Below are positions 42,027 to 51,382 of a stretch of DNA of 64,000 nt, piece after piece. The stretch's first letter is position 1. Each line of letters begins with the position of its first letter. Under the pieces are notes generated by a model. The model made no database searches and had not been told where the DNA came from. It saw only the letters and a program-made list of their open reading frames with translations. Position numbers and translations under genes: made by a program. The DNA lies in contig NZ_MEHJ01000001.1 of NCBI RefSeq assembly GCF_001746415.1, positions 2,935,001-2,999,000 on the forward strand. Direction: 5' to 3'. The DNA comes from Streptomyces agglomeratus (GTDB lineage Bacteria > Actinomycetota > Actinomycetes > Streptomycetales > Streptomycetaceae).

Positions 42027-42068
42027 CACCCCATATCCTGATCCGCCGCACGCTGCGACACCCCATAT
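42027..42068. promoter_or_regulatory. paired 10-bp direct repeats upstream of opp operon 1
   Basis: CACCCCATAT occurs at 42027-42036 and again at 42059-42068, 32 bases apart (about three turns of the helix, same face). They lie 43-84 bases before the binding-protein start, suitable for an activator or repressor. Confidence 0.5.
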
Positions 42069-42265
42069 GGGCACCGGCCGACGCCCGGCGTGGCGCGTCG
42101 GGGCCGACCGCCGGCCGGCGGTGCGCCACTGGCGGTGAATCACCGTTATGTCCCTGGAAAACGGTGCGAATTACCGGAATCCCGGGGCGGCAACATTTTC
42201 CTCAGATCTTGCTCAACTCGGTGGAGCGGCCCCTTGAAGGCTGATTCCATGTAACCAGAAATCAG

Positions 42266-42307
42266 CGCAAGGCATTTGACCACGCCTTGCGTCTGTCGTC
42301 TTAAAAT
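42266..42307 (+). promoter_or_regulatory. promoter with operator-like inverted repeat for the secreted protein gene
   Basis: CGCAAGGC (42266-42273) and GCCTTGCG (42284-42291) form a perfect 8-bp inverted repeat. The possible -35 TTGACC (42276-42281) lies inside its loop. TAAAAT at 42302-42307 is a possible -10; the 20-base gap is long. The ATG follows at 42324 after GGGGGAAG. Confidence 0.5.
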
Positions 42308-42323
42308 TGCGGGGGAAGCTGAA

Positions 42324-42875
42324 ATGAAGACGCTGACCAAAAAGACGATGCTGAGCACAACGGCACTTGCATCGGCGGCGCTGACCGTGTTCAGCGCCGG
42401 CAGCGCACAGGCAGCCATCAAGCCCGGGACCACCGATGTGGCCAGGGTTTCGAATGCGGGACAGACCATTACGACGGGTCTGGCCGGCATAGACAAGGCA
42501 CACCAGGACACCTGCAAGGCGGGAGCGGGCTGGAACGCCAGGGTCACATGGAAGCTCGGCAAGGTGACCCGGACCTCCATCAGGGTGAAAAGCGTCAAGA
42601 TCTCGTACTCGGTGGGAGAAACCCGCAAGCTGGCCGTGGGGTCGGTCGTGCTCGGTCACAACACCGGAGGAACTGTCTTTTCCGACCCCTACCCCTACTC
42701 GAACAGGGCAGGTCTGACCACCAGGTCGCACACCATCAACAAGACGGTAAAGGCGACCAAGCGAAAGCCGGGCAGCCTCGGTATCCGCGCTTCACTGATG
42801 AATCGCAAGCCGGGAGAAATGCCCTGGTGCACCCCTGACACGTGGCTTTACTTCTACATCAAGCCCAACCGGTAA
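42324..42875 (+). CDS. secreted protein of unknown function with low GC content
   Basis: A 183-aa exported protein. The signal peptide (TKKTMLSTTALASAALTVFSAGSAQA) is cleaved after about residue 30. The mature protein has two cysteines (DTCKAGAGW and MPWCTPDTW), a likely disulfide, and basic strands (GKVTRTSIRVKSVKISYSVGETRKL; SHTINKTVKATKRKPGSLGIR). No domain is recognised. Its codons use many AAG, AAA and GAA. By my count of five sequence lines GC is about 60-65%, against over 70% around it, so it may have been acquired. It lies alone on the plus strand between two opp operons, with its own promoter and terminator. Confidence 0.85.
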   Translation: MKTLTKKTMLSTTALASAALTVFSAGSAQAAIKPGTTDVARVSNAGQTITTGLAGIDKAHQDTCKAGAGWNARVTWKLGKVTRTSIRVKSVKISYSVGETRKLAVGSVVLGHNTGGTVFSDPYPYSNRAGLTTRSHTINKTVKATKRKPGSLGIRASLMNRKPGEMPWCTPDTWLYFYIKPNR

Positions 42876-42888
42876 CCAGAAATAAAAG

Positions 42889-42927
42889 AGGAGTGCCCGG
42901 ACCGAAACGGTCCGGGCACTCCTTTTT
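42889..42927. terminator. strong bidirectional terminator with T tract
   Basis: A 16-bp perfect stem (42889-42904 with 42908-42923), loop AAA, followed by TTTT and preceded by AAAA on the other side. It serves the secreted protein gene and opp operon 2, which ends at 42952. Confidence 0.95.
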
Positions 42928-42951
42928 GAGCCTTTTCTCGCGCGGAAGCGG

Positions 42952-44106
42952 TTACGCCGCGTGGACGACGTCCTTCTCCTCGGCGAAGTGGCACGCCGAC
43001 TCGTGCGCGGCCGGGGTGTCCGAGGACTTGAAGCGCTCGGGGACCGCCAGCAGCGGCATCTCCTCCGCGCACTTGTCCTGCGCCTTCCAGCAGCGCGTAC
43101 GGAACCGGCAGCCGGACGGCGGGTTCGCCGGGGACGGGACGTCACCGGTGAGGATGATCCGCTCGCGGCCCTCGCGGGCCTCCGGGTCGGGGACCGGGAC
43201 CGCCGACAGCAGCGCCTGGGTGTAGGGGTGCGTCGGGTGGTCGTAGATCTGCGTGTCCGTACCGATCTCGGCCATCTTGCCGAGGTACATGACGCCGACC
43301 CGGTCCGAGATGTGCCGGACGATCGACAGGTCGTGCGCGATGAAGAGGTAGGACAGGTTGAACTCGTCCTGGAGCTTCTCCATCAGGTTGATGACCTGCG
43401 CCTGGACGGACACGTCCAGTGCGGACACCGGCTCGTCGCAGATGATGATCTCGGGCTGGAGCGCGAGGCCGCGGGCGATGCCGATGCGCTGGCGCTGGCC
43501 GCCGGAGAACTGGTGCGGGTACCGGTTGATGTACTCGGGGTTCAGGCCCACGACGTCCAGGAGCTCCTGGACCTTGCGGCGCCGGTCGCCCTTGGGCGCG
43601 ACCTCCGGGTGGATGTCGTACGGCTCACCGATGATGTCGCCCACCGTCATACGGGGGTTGAGCGACGTGTACGGGTCCTGGAACACCATCTGGATGTTGC
43701 GGCGTACGGCCTTCAGGGCGCGCCCCGACAGCTTGGTGATGTCCTGGCCCTTGTAGAAGACCTCGCCGGCCGTGGCGGTCTCCAGCGTCATCAGGAGCTT
43801 GGCGACCGTGGACTTGCCACAGCCGGACTCGCCGACGATGCCGAGCGTCTCGCCCTGGTACAGGTCGAAGGAGATCCCGTCGACGGCCTTGACCGCGCCG
43901 ACCTGCTTGCGGAACAGGATGCCCTGGGTCAGCGGGAAGTGCTTCACCAGGTTGCGGACCTGGAGGATCGGCTCACCGCGCTCCACCGGTGCCTCGATCG
44001 CCGCCACCGCTTCCTGGGTGGTCGAGGCGTCGACGGTCTCGACCGCGGTGACGTTGGGAGTCGCGTCCACGGCGGCAGCCTCGTCGTTCTTCTTCAGCTC
44101 AGCCAT
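42952..44106 (-). CDS. oligopeptide ABC transporter ATPase, OppF type (operon 2)
   Basis: A 384-aa ABC ATPase. It is longer than its operon 1 relative because of a 45-residue Ala/Val/Thr-rich N-terminal tail. The core is nearly the same: [53 protein letters not shown]. The C-terminal Cys segment is [15 protein letters not shown]. The ATG at 44106 overlaps the OppD stop as ATGGCTGA, the same eight-base junction seen in operon 1. It is last in operon 2 and followed by a terminator. Confidence 0.93.
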   Translation of the reverse strand: MAELKKNDEAAAVDATPNVTAVETVDASTTQEAVAAIEAPVERGEPILQVRNLVKHFPLTQGILFRKQVGAVKAVDGISFDLYQGETLGIVGESGCGKSTVAKLLMTLETATAGEVFYKGQDITKLSGRALKAVRRNIQMVFQDPYTSLNPRMTVGDIIGEPYDIHPEVAPKGDRRRKVQELLDVVGLNPEYINRYPHQFSGGQRQRIGIARGLALQPEIIICDEPVSALDVSVQAQVINLMEKLQDEFNLSYLFIAHDLSIVRHISDRVGVMYLGKMAEIGTDTQIYDHPTHPYTQALLSAVPVPDPEAREGRERIILTGDVPSPANPPSGCRFRTRCWKAQDKCAEEMPLLAVPERFKSSDTPAAHESACHFAEEKDVVHAA

Positions 44107-45157
44107 GGATCTGCTCCTTCCAGAAGTGGCACGCACTGCCGCGACCGGGCAGCTCGCCACCGTCCCGCTCCGTCACTGGCAGCAGCGCCGGAATGTCCGT
44201 GCGGCAGATGTCCTGCGCCTTCGGGCAACGCGGGCTGAAGGCGCAACCGGACGGAATGCGCGTCAGGTTGGGCGGCAGGCCCTTGATGGCGTACAGCTCC
44301 TGGCCCTTCTGGTCCAGGCGCGGGATCGAGTCCAGCAGTCCACGCGTGTACGGGTGCGCGGGGCGCTTGTACAGCTCGTGGACCGGCGCGGTCTCGACGA
44401 TCCGGCCCGCGTACATCACGGCGATCTTGTCCGCGACGTCGGCGACGACGCCGAGGTCGTGGGTGATCAGGATCAGGCCCATGTTGTACTCGCGCTGAAG
44501 CTCCGCGAGCAGGTCCATCACCTGGGCCTGGACCGTCACGTCGAGAGCCGTGGTGGGCTCGTCCGCGATGATCAGATCCGGCTCCAGAGCCAGTGCCATC
44601 GCGATCATGATGCGCTGGCGCATACCGCCGGAGAACTGGTGCGGGTAGTCGTTGACCCGCTCCTTCGCCGCCGGAATGCGCACGCGGTCCATCAGCTCGA
44701 TGGCCTTGGCCCTGGCGTCCTTGCGGGACAGCCCTTGGTGCACGCGGTACATCTCGCCGAGCTGATAACCGACGCTGAGCACGGGGTTCAGGGAGGACAG
44801 CGCGTCCTGGAAGATCATCGCGATCTTCCGGCCACGGATCTGCCGCCGCTCCTCGCCGGACATCTTGAGCATGTCCCGGCCCCGGAAGAGGATCTCTCCG
44901 GAGGAGATGCGACCGGGCGGCATGTCCAGGATGCCCATGATCGTCTGTGCGGTGACGGACTTGCCCGAACCGGACTCCCCGAGGACGGCAAGGGTTTCGC
45001 CGGCACTGACGGTGTAGTTCACACCGTTGACCGCCTTGGCGACACCGTCGCGGGTGTGGAACTCCACGTGCAGGTCGCGGACTTCGAGCAGCGGGCCGCC
45101 GTCGTCCGCCGGATCGCGCGGAGCGGGAACGTGCGCGGTTTTGTCGATGATAGTCAC
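44099..45157 (-). CDS. oligopeptide ABC transporter ATPase, OppD type (operon 2)
   Basis: A 352-aa ABC ATPase with an intact N-terminus ([15 protein letters not shown], then [16 protein letters not shown]). It carries Walker [11 protein letters not shown]-loop [17 protein letters not shown], signature FSGGMRQR, Walker [12 protein letters not shown], and C-terminal Cys [15 protein letters not shown]. It gives the reference against which the frameshift in operon 1 oppD is seen. It starts 11 bases after the oppC stop, the same spacing as in operon 1. Confidence 0.95.
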   Translation of the reverse strand: MTIIDKTAHVPAPRDPADDGGPLLEVRDLHVEFHTRDGVAKAVNGVNYTVSAGETLAVLGESGSGKSVTAQTIMGILDMPPGRISSGEILFRGRDMLKMSGEERRQIRGRKIAMIFQDALSSLNPVLSVGYQLGEMYRVHQGLSRKDARAKAIELMDRVRIPAAKERVNDYPHQFSGGMRQRIMIAMALALEPDLIIADEPTTALDVTVQAQVMDLLAELQREYNMGLILITHDLGVVADVADKIAVMYAGRIVETAPVHELYKRPAHPYTRGLLDSIPRLDQKGQELYAIKGLPPNLTRIPSGCAFSPRCPKAQDICRTDIPALLPVTERDGGELPGRGSACHFWKEQIHG

Positions 45158-45168
45158 GTACGCCTCCC

Positions 45169-46119
45169 TCAGCGCATCTTGGGATCGAGGGCGTTGCGGA
45201 CCGCATCGCCGAACATCAGGAAGGACAGCACCGTGAGCGAGACCATGACCGACGGGATCATCAGGACGTACGGCGCGTTGCGCAGCTGGTCCTTGGCCGA
45301 CGAGACGTCAATGCCCCACGAGACGGTGGGCGGGGCGAGCCCGATGCCGAGGAACGACAGCGTGGCCTCGGCCGCGATGTAACCGCCGAGCGCGATGGTC
45401 GCGACCACGATCACGGGCGCGATCGCGTTGGGCAGGATGTGCCGGATCAGGATCCGCCAGGTGGAGGCGCCAAGGGCCTTGGCGGCGACCACGTAGTCGG
45501 CCTGCTTGATCGTGATGACCGAGCCACGGGCGACCCTGGCTATCTGGGTCCAGCCGAGGAAGGCGAGCGCGAGGATCACGACCCACACCGAGCGCTCTTC
45601 GAAGCTGGTCAGGATCACCATGGCGCCGACGATGAACGGAATACCGAAGAACACGTCGGTCAGCCGGGACAGCACGCTGTCCAGCCAGCCACCGAAGTAA
45701 CCGGCCAGCATGCCGATCAGGCCGCCGAAGAAGGTGACCAGGACGGTCACGACGATGCCGACGGTGATCGACGCACGCGCTCCGTAGATCACCCGGGCGT
45801 AGATGGAGCGGCCCTGGGCGTCGTAACCGAACCAGTCGGGGGCGAAGAAGTTGCCCCAGTTCGGGTGCTGGAGGTAGTGCTTCGCCAGGTCGGCGTCGCG
45901 CGGTGAGGCACTGGTGAACAGCGACGGGAAGATCGCCATGGCGCCCAGGATCACGATCAGGACCATGGAGACCAGGAAGAGCGGGTTGCGGCGCAGCTCG
46001 TGCCAGGCGTCGGACCAGAGGCTGCGCGGCTTGCCGGGGCCGGGGCCGGCTTCCGTGGCGATGGGCGGCGCGGCAGGTACGGGGACCTCCGCGGCCGAGA
46101 GCGCGGTCTTGTCAGGCAT
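45169..46119 (-). CDS. oligopeptide ABC transporter permease, OppC type (operon 2)
   Basis: A 316-aa permease with the family opening SLWSDAWHELRRNPLFLVSMVLIVILG, a periplasmic loop with NWGNFFAPDWFGYDAQGR, and five further helices. The EAA loop is AKALGASTWRILIRHILPN. The tail before the first helix is shorter than in operon 1. The ATG at 46119 overlaps the OppB stop by eight bases, as in operon 1. The two OppC proteins share many segments (WHDLRRNP/WHELRRNP, PTVSWGID). Confidence 0.93.
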   Translation of the reverse strand: MPDKTALSAAEVPVPAAPPIATEAGPGPGKPRSLWSDAWHELRRNPLFLVSMVLIVILGAMAIFPSLFTSASPRDADLAKHYLQHPNWGNFFAPDWFGYDAQGRSIYARVIYGARASITVGIVVTVLVTFFGGLIGMLAGYFGGWLDSVLSRLTDVFFGIPFIVGAMVILTSFEERSVWVVILALAFLGWTQIARVARGSVITIKQADYVVAAKALGASTWRILIRHILPNAIAPVIVVATIALGGYIAAEATLSFLGIGLAPPTVSWGIDVSSAKDQLRNAPYVLMIPSVMVSLTVLSFLMFGDAVRNALDPKMR

Positions 46120-47041
46120 ACCGGATCCTCGGGTCCAGGACCGCGTAGAGCAGGTCGACGAGAAGGCTGGCGGCGAGGTAGACGAGGACGATCAGCGTGA
46201 CGATGCCGACCACCGTTGCGCCCTCGCGACGGCCCAGGGCTTCGAAGACGGTGAGACCGATGCCCTTGACGTTGAAGACGCCCTCGGTGACGATCGCGCC
46301 GCCCATGAGCGTGCCGATGTCGGTGCCGAGGAACGTGACGACGGGGATCATCGAATTGCGCATCAGGTGGACACCGACGATCCTGCGACGCGGCAGGCCC
46401 TTGGCGACAGCCGTCCTCATGTAGTCCGCGCGCAGGTTCTCCGCGATGGACGTACGAGTCAGCCGTGCCACGTATGCGAGGGAGAGGGACGCCAGCACCG
46501 CGGCCGGCATGATCAGCTCGTCCCAGCTCGCTTCGATGCTCACATTCGGCTCTACCAGTTGCAGCTTGAAGGCGAAGAAGTACTGCACGAGGTAACCCAG
46601 CACGAAGGACGGCATGGAGATCAGCAGCAGCGTGAGGAGGAGCAGTCCCCGGTCACGCACGGACTCCGCCTTCAGGCCCGCGATCACACCGAGGGAGATA
46701 CCGGCGATGACCGTGAAGACGAAAGCGAAGAGCGCGAGCCGGACAGTGACCGGATACGCCTCGGCGATGACATCGGCAACGGGTCGCTGACTGGCGATCT
46801 GCTGACCGAAGTCACCCTGGAACAAGTTGAACAGGTAGTTCAGGTACTGCTGCCAGATCGGCTGGTCGAGCCCGTACTTGGCCTTCAGCGACGCGATCTG
46901 GGCGGGGTCTACATGCTGTTCACCGGCGAGCGCCTTGACGGGGTCGCCAGGCAGTGCGTACATCATCAGGAAGACCAGAAGGGTCGATCCGATGAATACC
47001 GGGATCATCTGGAGCAGTCGTCGTGCGACATAGCGCCCCAT
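46112..47041 (-). CDS. oligopeptide ABC transporter permease, OppB type (operon 2)
   Basis: A 309-aa permease starting MGRYVARRLLQMIPVFIGSTLLVF, with six helices and the EAA loop TAVAKGLPRRRIVGVHLMRN. The end (LVDLLYAVLDPRIRYA) is almost identical to that of operon 1. The ATG at 47041 is chosen over an upstream frame to 47089, because MGRY is the conserved opening. A strong hairpin lies between it and the binding-protein gene. Confidence 0.93.
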   Translation of the reverse strand: MGRYVARRLLQMIPVFIGSTLLVFLMMYALPGDPVKALAGEQHVDPAQIASLKAKYGLDQPIWQQYLNYLFNLFQGDFGQQIASQRPVADVIAEAYPVTVRLALFAFVFTVIAGISLGVIAGLKAESVRDRGLLLLTLLLISMPSFVLGYLVQYFFAFKLQLVEPNVSIEASWDELIMPAAVLASLSLAYVARLTRTSIAENLRADYMRTAVAKGLPRRRIVGVHLMRNSMIPVVTFLGTDIGTLMGGAIVTEGVFNVKGIGLTVFEALGRREGATVVGIVTLIVLVYLAASLLVDLLYAVLDPRIRYA

Positions 47042-47067
47042 GGGTGCCTCCGTGTGGGGATAACTGC

Positions 47068-47108
47068 GGCCCGGGGGCCGTCTCTTCACAGAGACGACCC
47101 CCGGGGCC
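47068..47108 (-). terminator. intercistronic hairpin between binding protein and OppB (attenuator)
   Basis: Arms GGCCCGGGGG and CCCCCGGGGCC, and inside them CGTCTCT and AGAGACG, form a long stem with one mismatch and the loop TCAC. It would stabilise or partly terminate the message, giving more binding protein than permease. Operon 1 lacks it. Confidence 0.7.
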
Positions 47109-47173
47109 TCCCGCCGTCGCTGGATGAGCGACGGCGGATGACGGCCAAGTGGGGAAGTAACCCGCAGGCGTAC

Positions 47174-48787
47174 TTACTTGGTGGTGACGGCAGTCAGCTC
47201 GAGGTCACCGTGGAAGTCGACCTTGACGTTGTCGACGTCCTTACCGTGGCCGCCGTTGATGCGGTAGTACCAGAGCGGGATGGCCGGCATCTTGTCGACC
47301 AGCTTCTTCTCGACCTCCTGGTACGCCGCGACAGACTCCTCCAGGGAGTCGGCCTTGTCGCCCTTCGCCATCAGCGCGTCGATCTGCTTGTCGGCAAAGC
47401 GACCGTTGTTGGACTCCGCCTTGGAGTGGTAGAGCTCCTTGAGGAAGTTCACGTTGACCGGGTAGTCGGCCACCCAGCCGCCGCGGTACAGGCCCTTTAC
47501 CTCGTCGTTGTCGCGCGCTTCGAGGTCGGTCGGGAAGTCCGGCTTCGGGTCGCCGACGCAGTCGACGCCCGTGGCGTTGCGGATGGACTCGCAGACCGCG
47601 GTCACCCACTCCTGGTGGCCACCATCGGCGTTGTACTGGATCGAGATCTTGTTCTCGGGGACGCCGCCGCCCTCCTTGACCAGCTTCTTCGCCTTGACCG
47701 GGTCGAACTTCAGGATGTCCGACTCGAGCGGCTGGTTACCCTTGACCTGCGGCGGCGTGAAGCTCGTCGCGGGCGTACGGGTGTTGTTCAGGACGGTCTT
47801 GGTGATCGTGTCACGGTCGATCGCCATGGACAGACCCTGGAGGACCTTGGGGTCGATGTCCTTGAACGTCTTGGAGTAGAAGGCCGGGACGAGCGTCTGG
47901 ATCGCCGCGTACTCCTGCTCGATCGCGCCGGAGCCCAGGTCGCTCTTGTACTTCGGAAGGTCCTTGGGACCGACCTGGCGGATCATGTCCAGGTTGCCCG
48001 AGAGGACGTCCTGGTAGGCGGCCTCGACGGTGGCGTAGTTCTTGAACTGGATGCCCTTGTTGGCGGCCTTGTTCGGCCCCTGGTAGCCGTCCCAGGCCTG
48101 AACCTGGATCAGCTTCTTGTGGGTCCACTTCTCGAACTTGTACGGGCCGTTGCCGATCGGCTTCTGGCCGAACGCCTTCGGGTCGTCGTAGAAGACCTTC
48201 GGGAGCGGCGCAAACGTGGCGTAACCGAGCTTGTAGTTGAAGTACGGAACCTTGTCCGTCAGCTCGATGGTGAAGGTCGTGTCGTCCACGGCCTTCAGCC
48301 CGGACATCTCCTTGCCCTTCGCCTTGCCCTTCTCGGGGTGGATGTCGGCGTAGCCCTTGATGTCGGAGAACCAGAAGGCGTTCTGCTGGGCGTTGTCCAC
48401 GTTGGCGTACCAGTTCCACGCGTCGATGTACGACTGCGCGGTCACCGCCTCGCCGTTGTGGAACTTCCAGCCCTTCTTGAGCTTGACCGTCCAGGTCTTG
48501 GAGTCCTCGGTCTCGACGGACTCGGCGTTCGTGAGAACGATCTCGCCCTTGCTGTCGAAGTCCAGGAGCTGGGTGAACACCGACTGGATGACGTACGAGC
48601 CGTTGGTCTCGTTGGTGTCCGCCGGTATCAGCGGCTTCTGCGGCTCACCGACGTCGATCGAGACGTACCCCTCCGGCTTCCCGGAAGGCTTCTTCTTGCT
48701 GTCCGTGTCACTGCCGCCACAGGCGGTCGCAGTCAGGGCGACAACGATCGCACCCGCGACCCACTTGGCGCTCTTGGCACCGCGCAT
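47174..48787 (-). CDS. oligopeptide-binding lipoprotein, SBP_bac_5 (operon 2)
   Basis: A 537-aa binding protein. The signal peptide begins MRGAKSAKWVAGAIVVALTATAC, with lipobox Cys23 as in operon 1. The mature protein has many Lys residues: YVSIDVGEPQKPLIPADTNE, WKFHNGEAVTAQ, YIDAWNWYANVDNAQQN, GLSMAIDRDTIT and the final HGDLELTAV. Two Cys late in the sequence (TAVCESIRNATGVDCVG) may form a disulfide, also present in operon 1. GGAGGA lies five bases before the ATG at 48787. It is first in operon 2. It resembles S. coelicolor BldKB/SCO5117-type proteins, but I cannot say which. Confidence 0.93.
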   Translation of the reverse strand: MRGAKSAKWVAGAIVVALTATACGGSDTDSKKKPSGKPEGYVSIDVGEPQKPLIPADTNETNGSYVIQSVFTQLLDFDSKGEIVLTNAESVETEDSKTWTVKLKKGWKFHNGEAVTAQSYIDAWNWYANVDNAQQNAFWFSDIKGYADIHPEKGKAKGKEMSGLKAVDDTTFTIELTDKVPYFNYKLGYATFAPLPKVFYDDPKAFGQKPIGNGPYKFEKWTHKKLIQVQAWDGYQGPNKAANKGIQFKNYATVEAAYQDVLSGNLDMIRQVGPKDLPKYKSDLGSGAIEQEYAAIQTLVPAFYSKTFKDIDPKVLQGLSMAIDRDTITKTVLNNTRTPATSFTPPQVKGNQPLESDILKFDPVKAKKLVKEGGGVPENKISIQYNADGGHQEWVTAVCESIRNATGVDCVGDPKPDFPTDLEARDNDEVKGLYRGGWVADYPVNVNFLKELYHSKAESNNGRFADKQIDALMAKGDKADSLEESVAAYQEVEKKLVDKMPAIPLWYYRINGGHGKDVDNVKVDFHGDLELTAVTTK

Positions 48788-49134
48788 GGGTTCCTCCTCA
48801 TGAGTCCACTGATTCACTACAAGAGGGGTACGCAGACAGACGCCGACACCCCTGACGGCGATCAGTCGCATGTACCCCGAGTGTGCTCGTGAGTCGACAC
48901 TCCCCACAGTGCGTGACCCATTGACCCGAGCTCAATGGAGCCAACTATTAAGTACACCCGAGCCGTAAACCACACTTAAAGGGTCTCGGTTTGACAACAT
49001 CAATGAGGCACACCTGCCCGAATTCCGGACAAAGCGATCCTAGACAGACGCCCGCGAAACGGACTGTTGGCGCAGCTTCCGGAGAGTGACGCCCGGTATC
49101 CGAACGATCGACCCCACAAAACGAGTTGACGAAA
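48788..49134. promoter_or_regulatory. promoter region of opp operon 2 with inverted repeat
   Basis: About 350 bases, AT-rich between 48940 and 49000, holding the operon 2 promoter on the minus strand. A perfect inverted repeat (CCATTGA, seven-base gap, TCAATGG; 48918-48924 and 48932-48938) lies 130 bases before the start codon and may be an operator. No gene was seen. Confidence 0.5.
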
Positions 49135-49171
49135 GGCCCGGCTCCCCGCAGTTTGCGCGGGGAGCCGGGCC
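49135..49171 (-). terminator. terminator after typA
   Basis: A perfect 15-bp stem (49135-49149 with 49157-49171) with a seven-base loop lies 27 bases past the typA stop. Confidence 0.88.
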
Positions 49172-49197
49172 TCCGGCCTGACGAAGTGTCGGGAAGG

Positions 49198-51069
<1,872 letters not shown>

Positions 51070-51321
51070 GGGTGAGTTGCGCTTCTCTCGATCGTGGGAT
51101 CGGGCGTCGTATTCGGTTCGTTTCCTCATACGCCCGCCGGGCGGTCGCGCCACGGCTACCCCCCATGGTACGGGGAGTGAGCCGGGCGGGCTTCCCGGGC
51201 GATCGGTACCGGCCCCGCGCAACGGCTCCGGGGGTCTGGGGAGCTGCGCCGGGGACGGGTTTTCCGCCGTGCACGCGGGGGTCGGGGTGCGGAGCGGCGC
51301 CGGGTCAAGGGGCACACAGCA
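51070..51321. other. intergenic upstream of typA
   Basis: About 250 bases presumably carrying the typA promoter. No clear -35/-10 pair, gene or repeat was recognised. GAGAGAAG around 51085-51095 is the nearest ribosome-site-like sequence and is rather far from the ATG. Confidence 0.35.
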
Positions 51322-51351
51322 CCTTGCCCGCCGGGGATCCGGCGGGCAAGG
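51322..51351 (-). terminator. terminator after LpqW-like gene
   Basis: A perfect 13-bp stem (51322-51334 with 51339-51351) and loop GGAT lies 31 bases past the stop of the lipoprotein gene. Confidence 0.88.
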
Positions 51352-51382
51352 GAATTGAGCCAATCCTGAGGGTTCTGACCTG

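Noticed and set aside
36300..48787. Naming either permease operon bldK
   Set aside because: The gene order differs from S. coelicolor bldKABCDE as I know it (permease first). Without alignments neither operon can be assigned.
48970..49020. TTGACA-type promoter on the plus strand downstream of typA
   Set aside because: No gene starts in range on that strand, and no -10 box follows at 16-19 bases.
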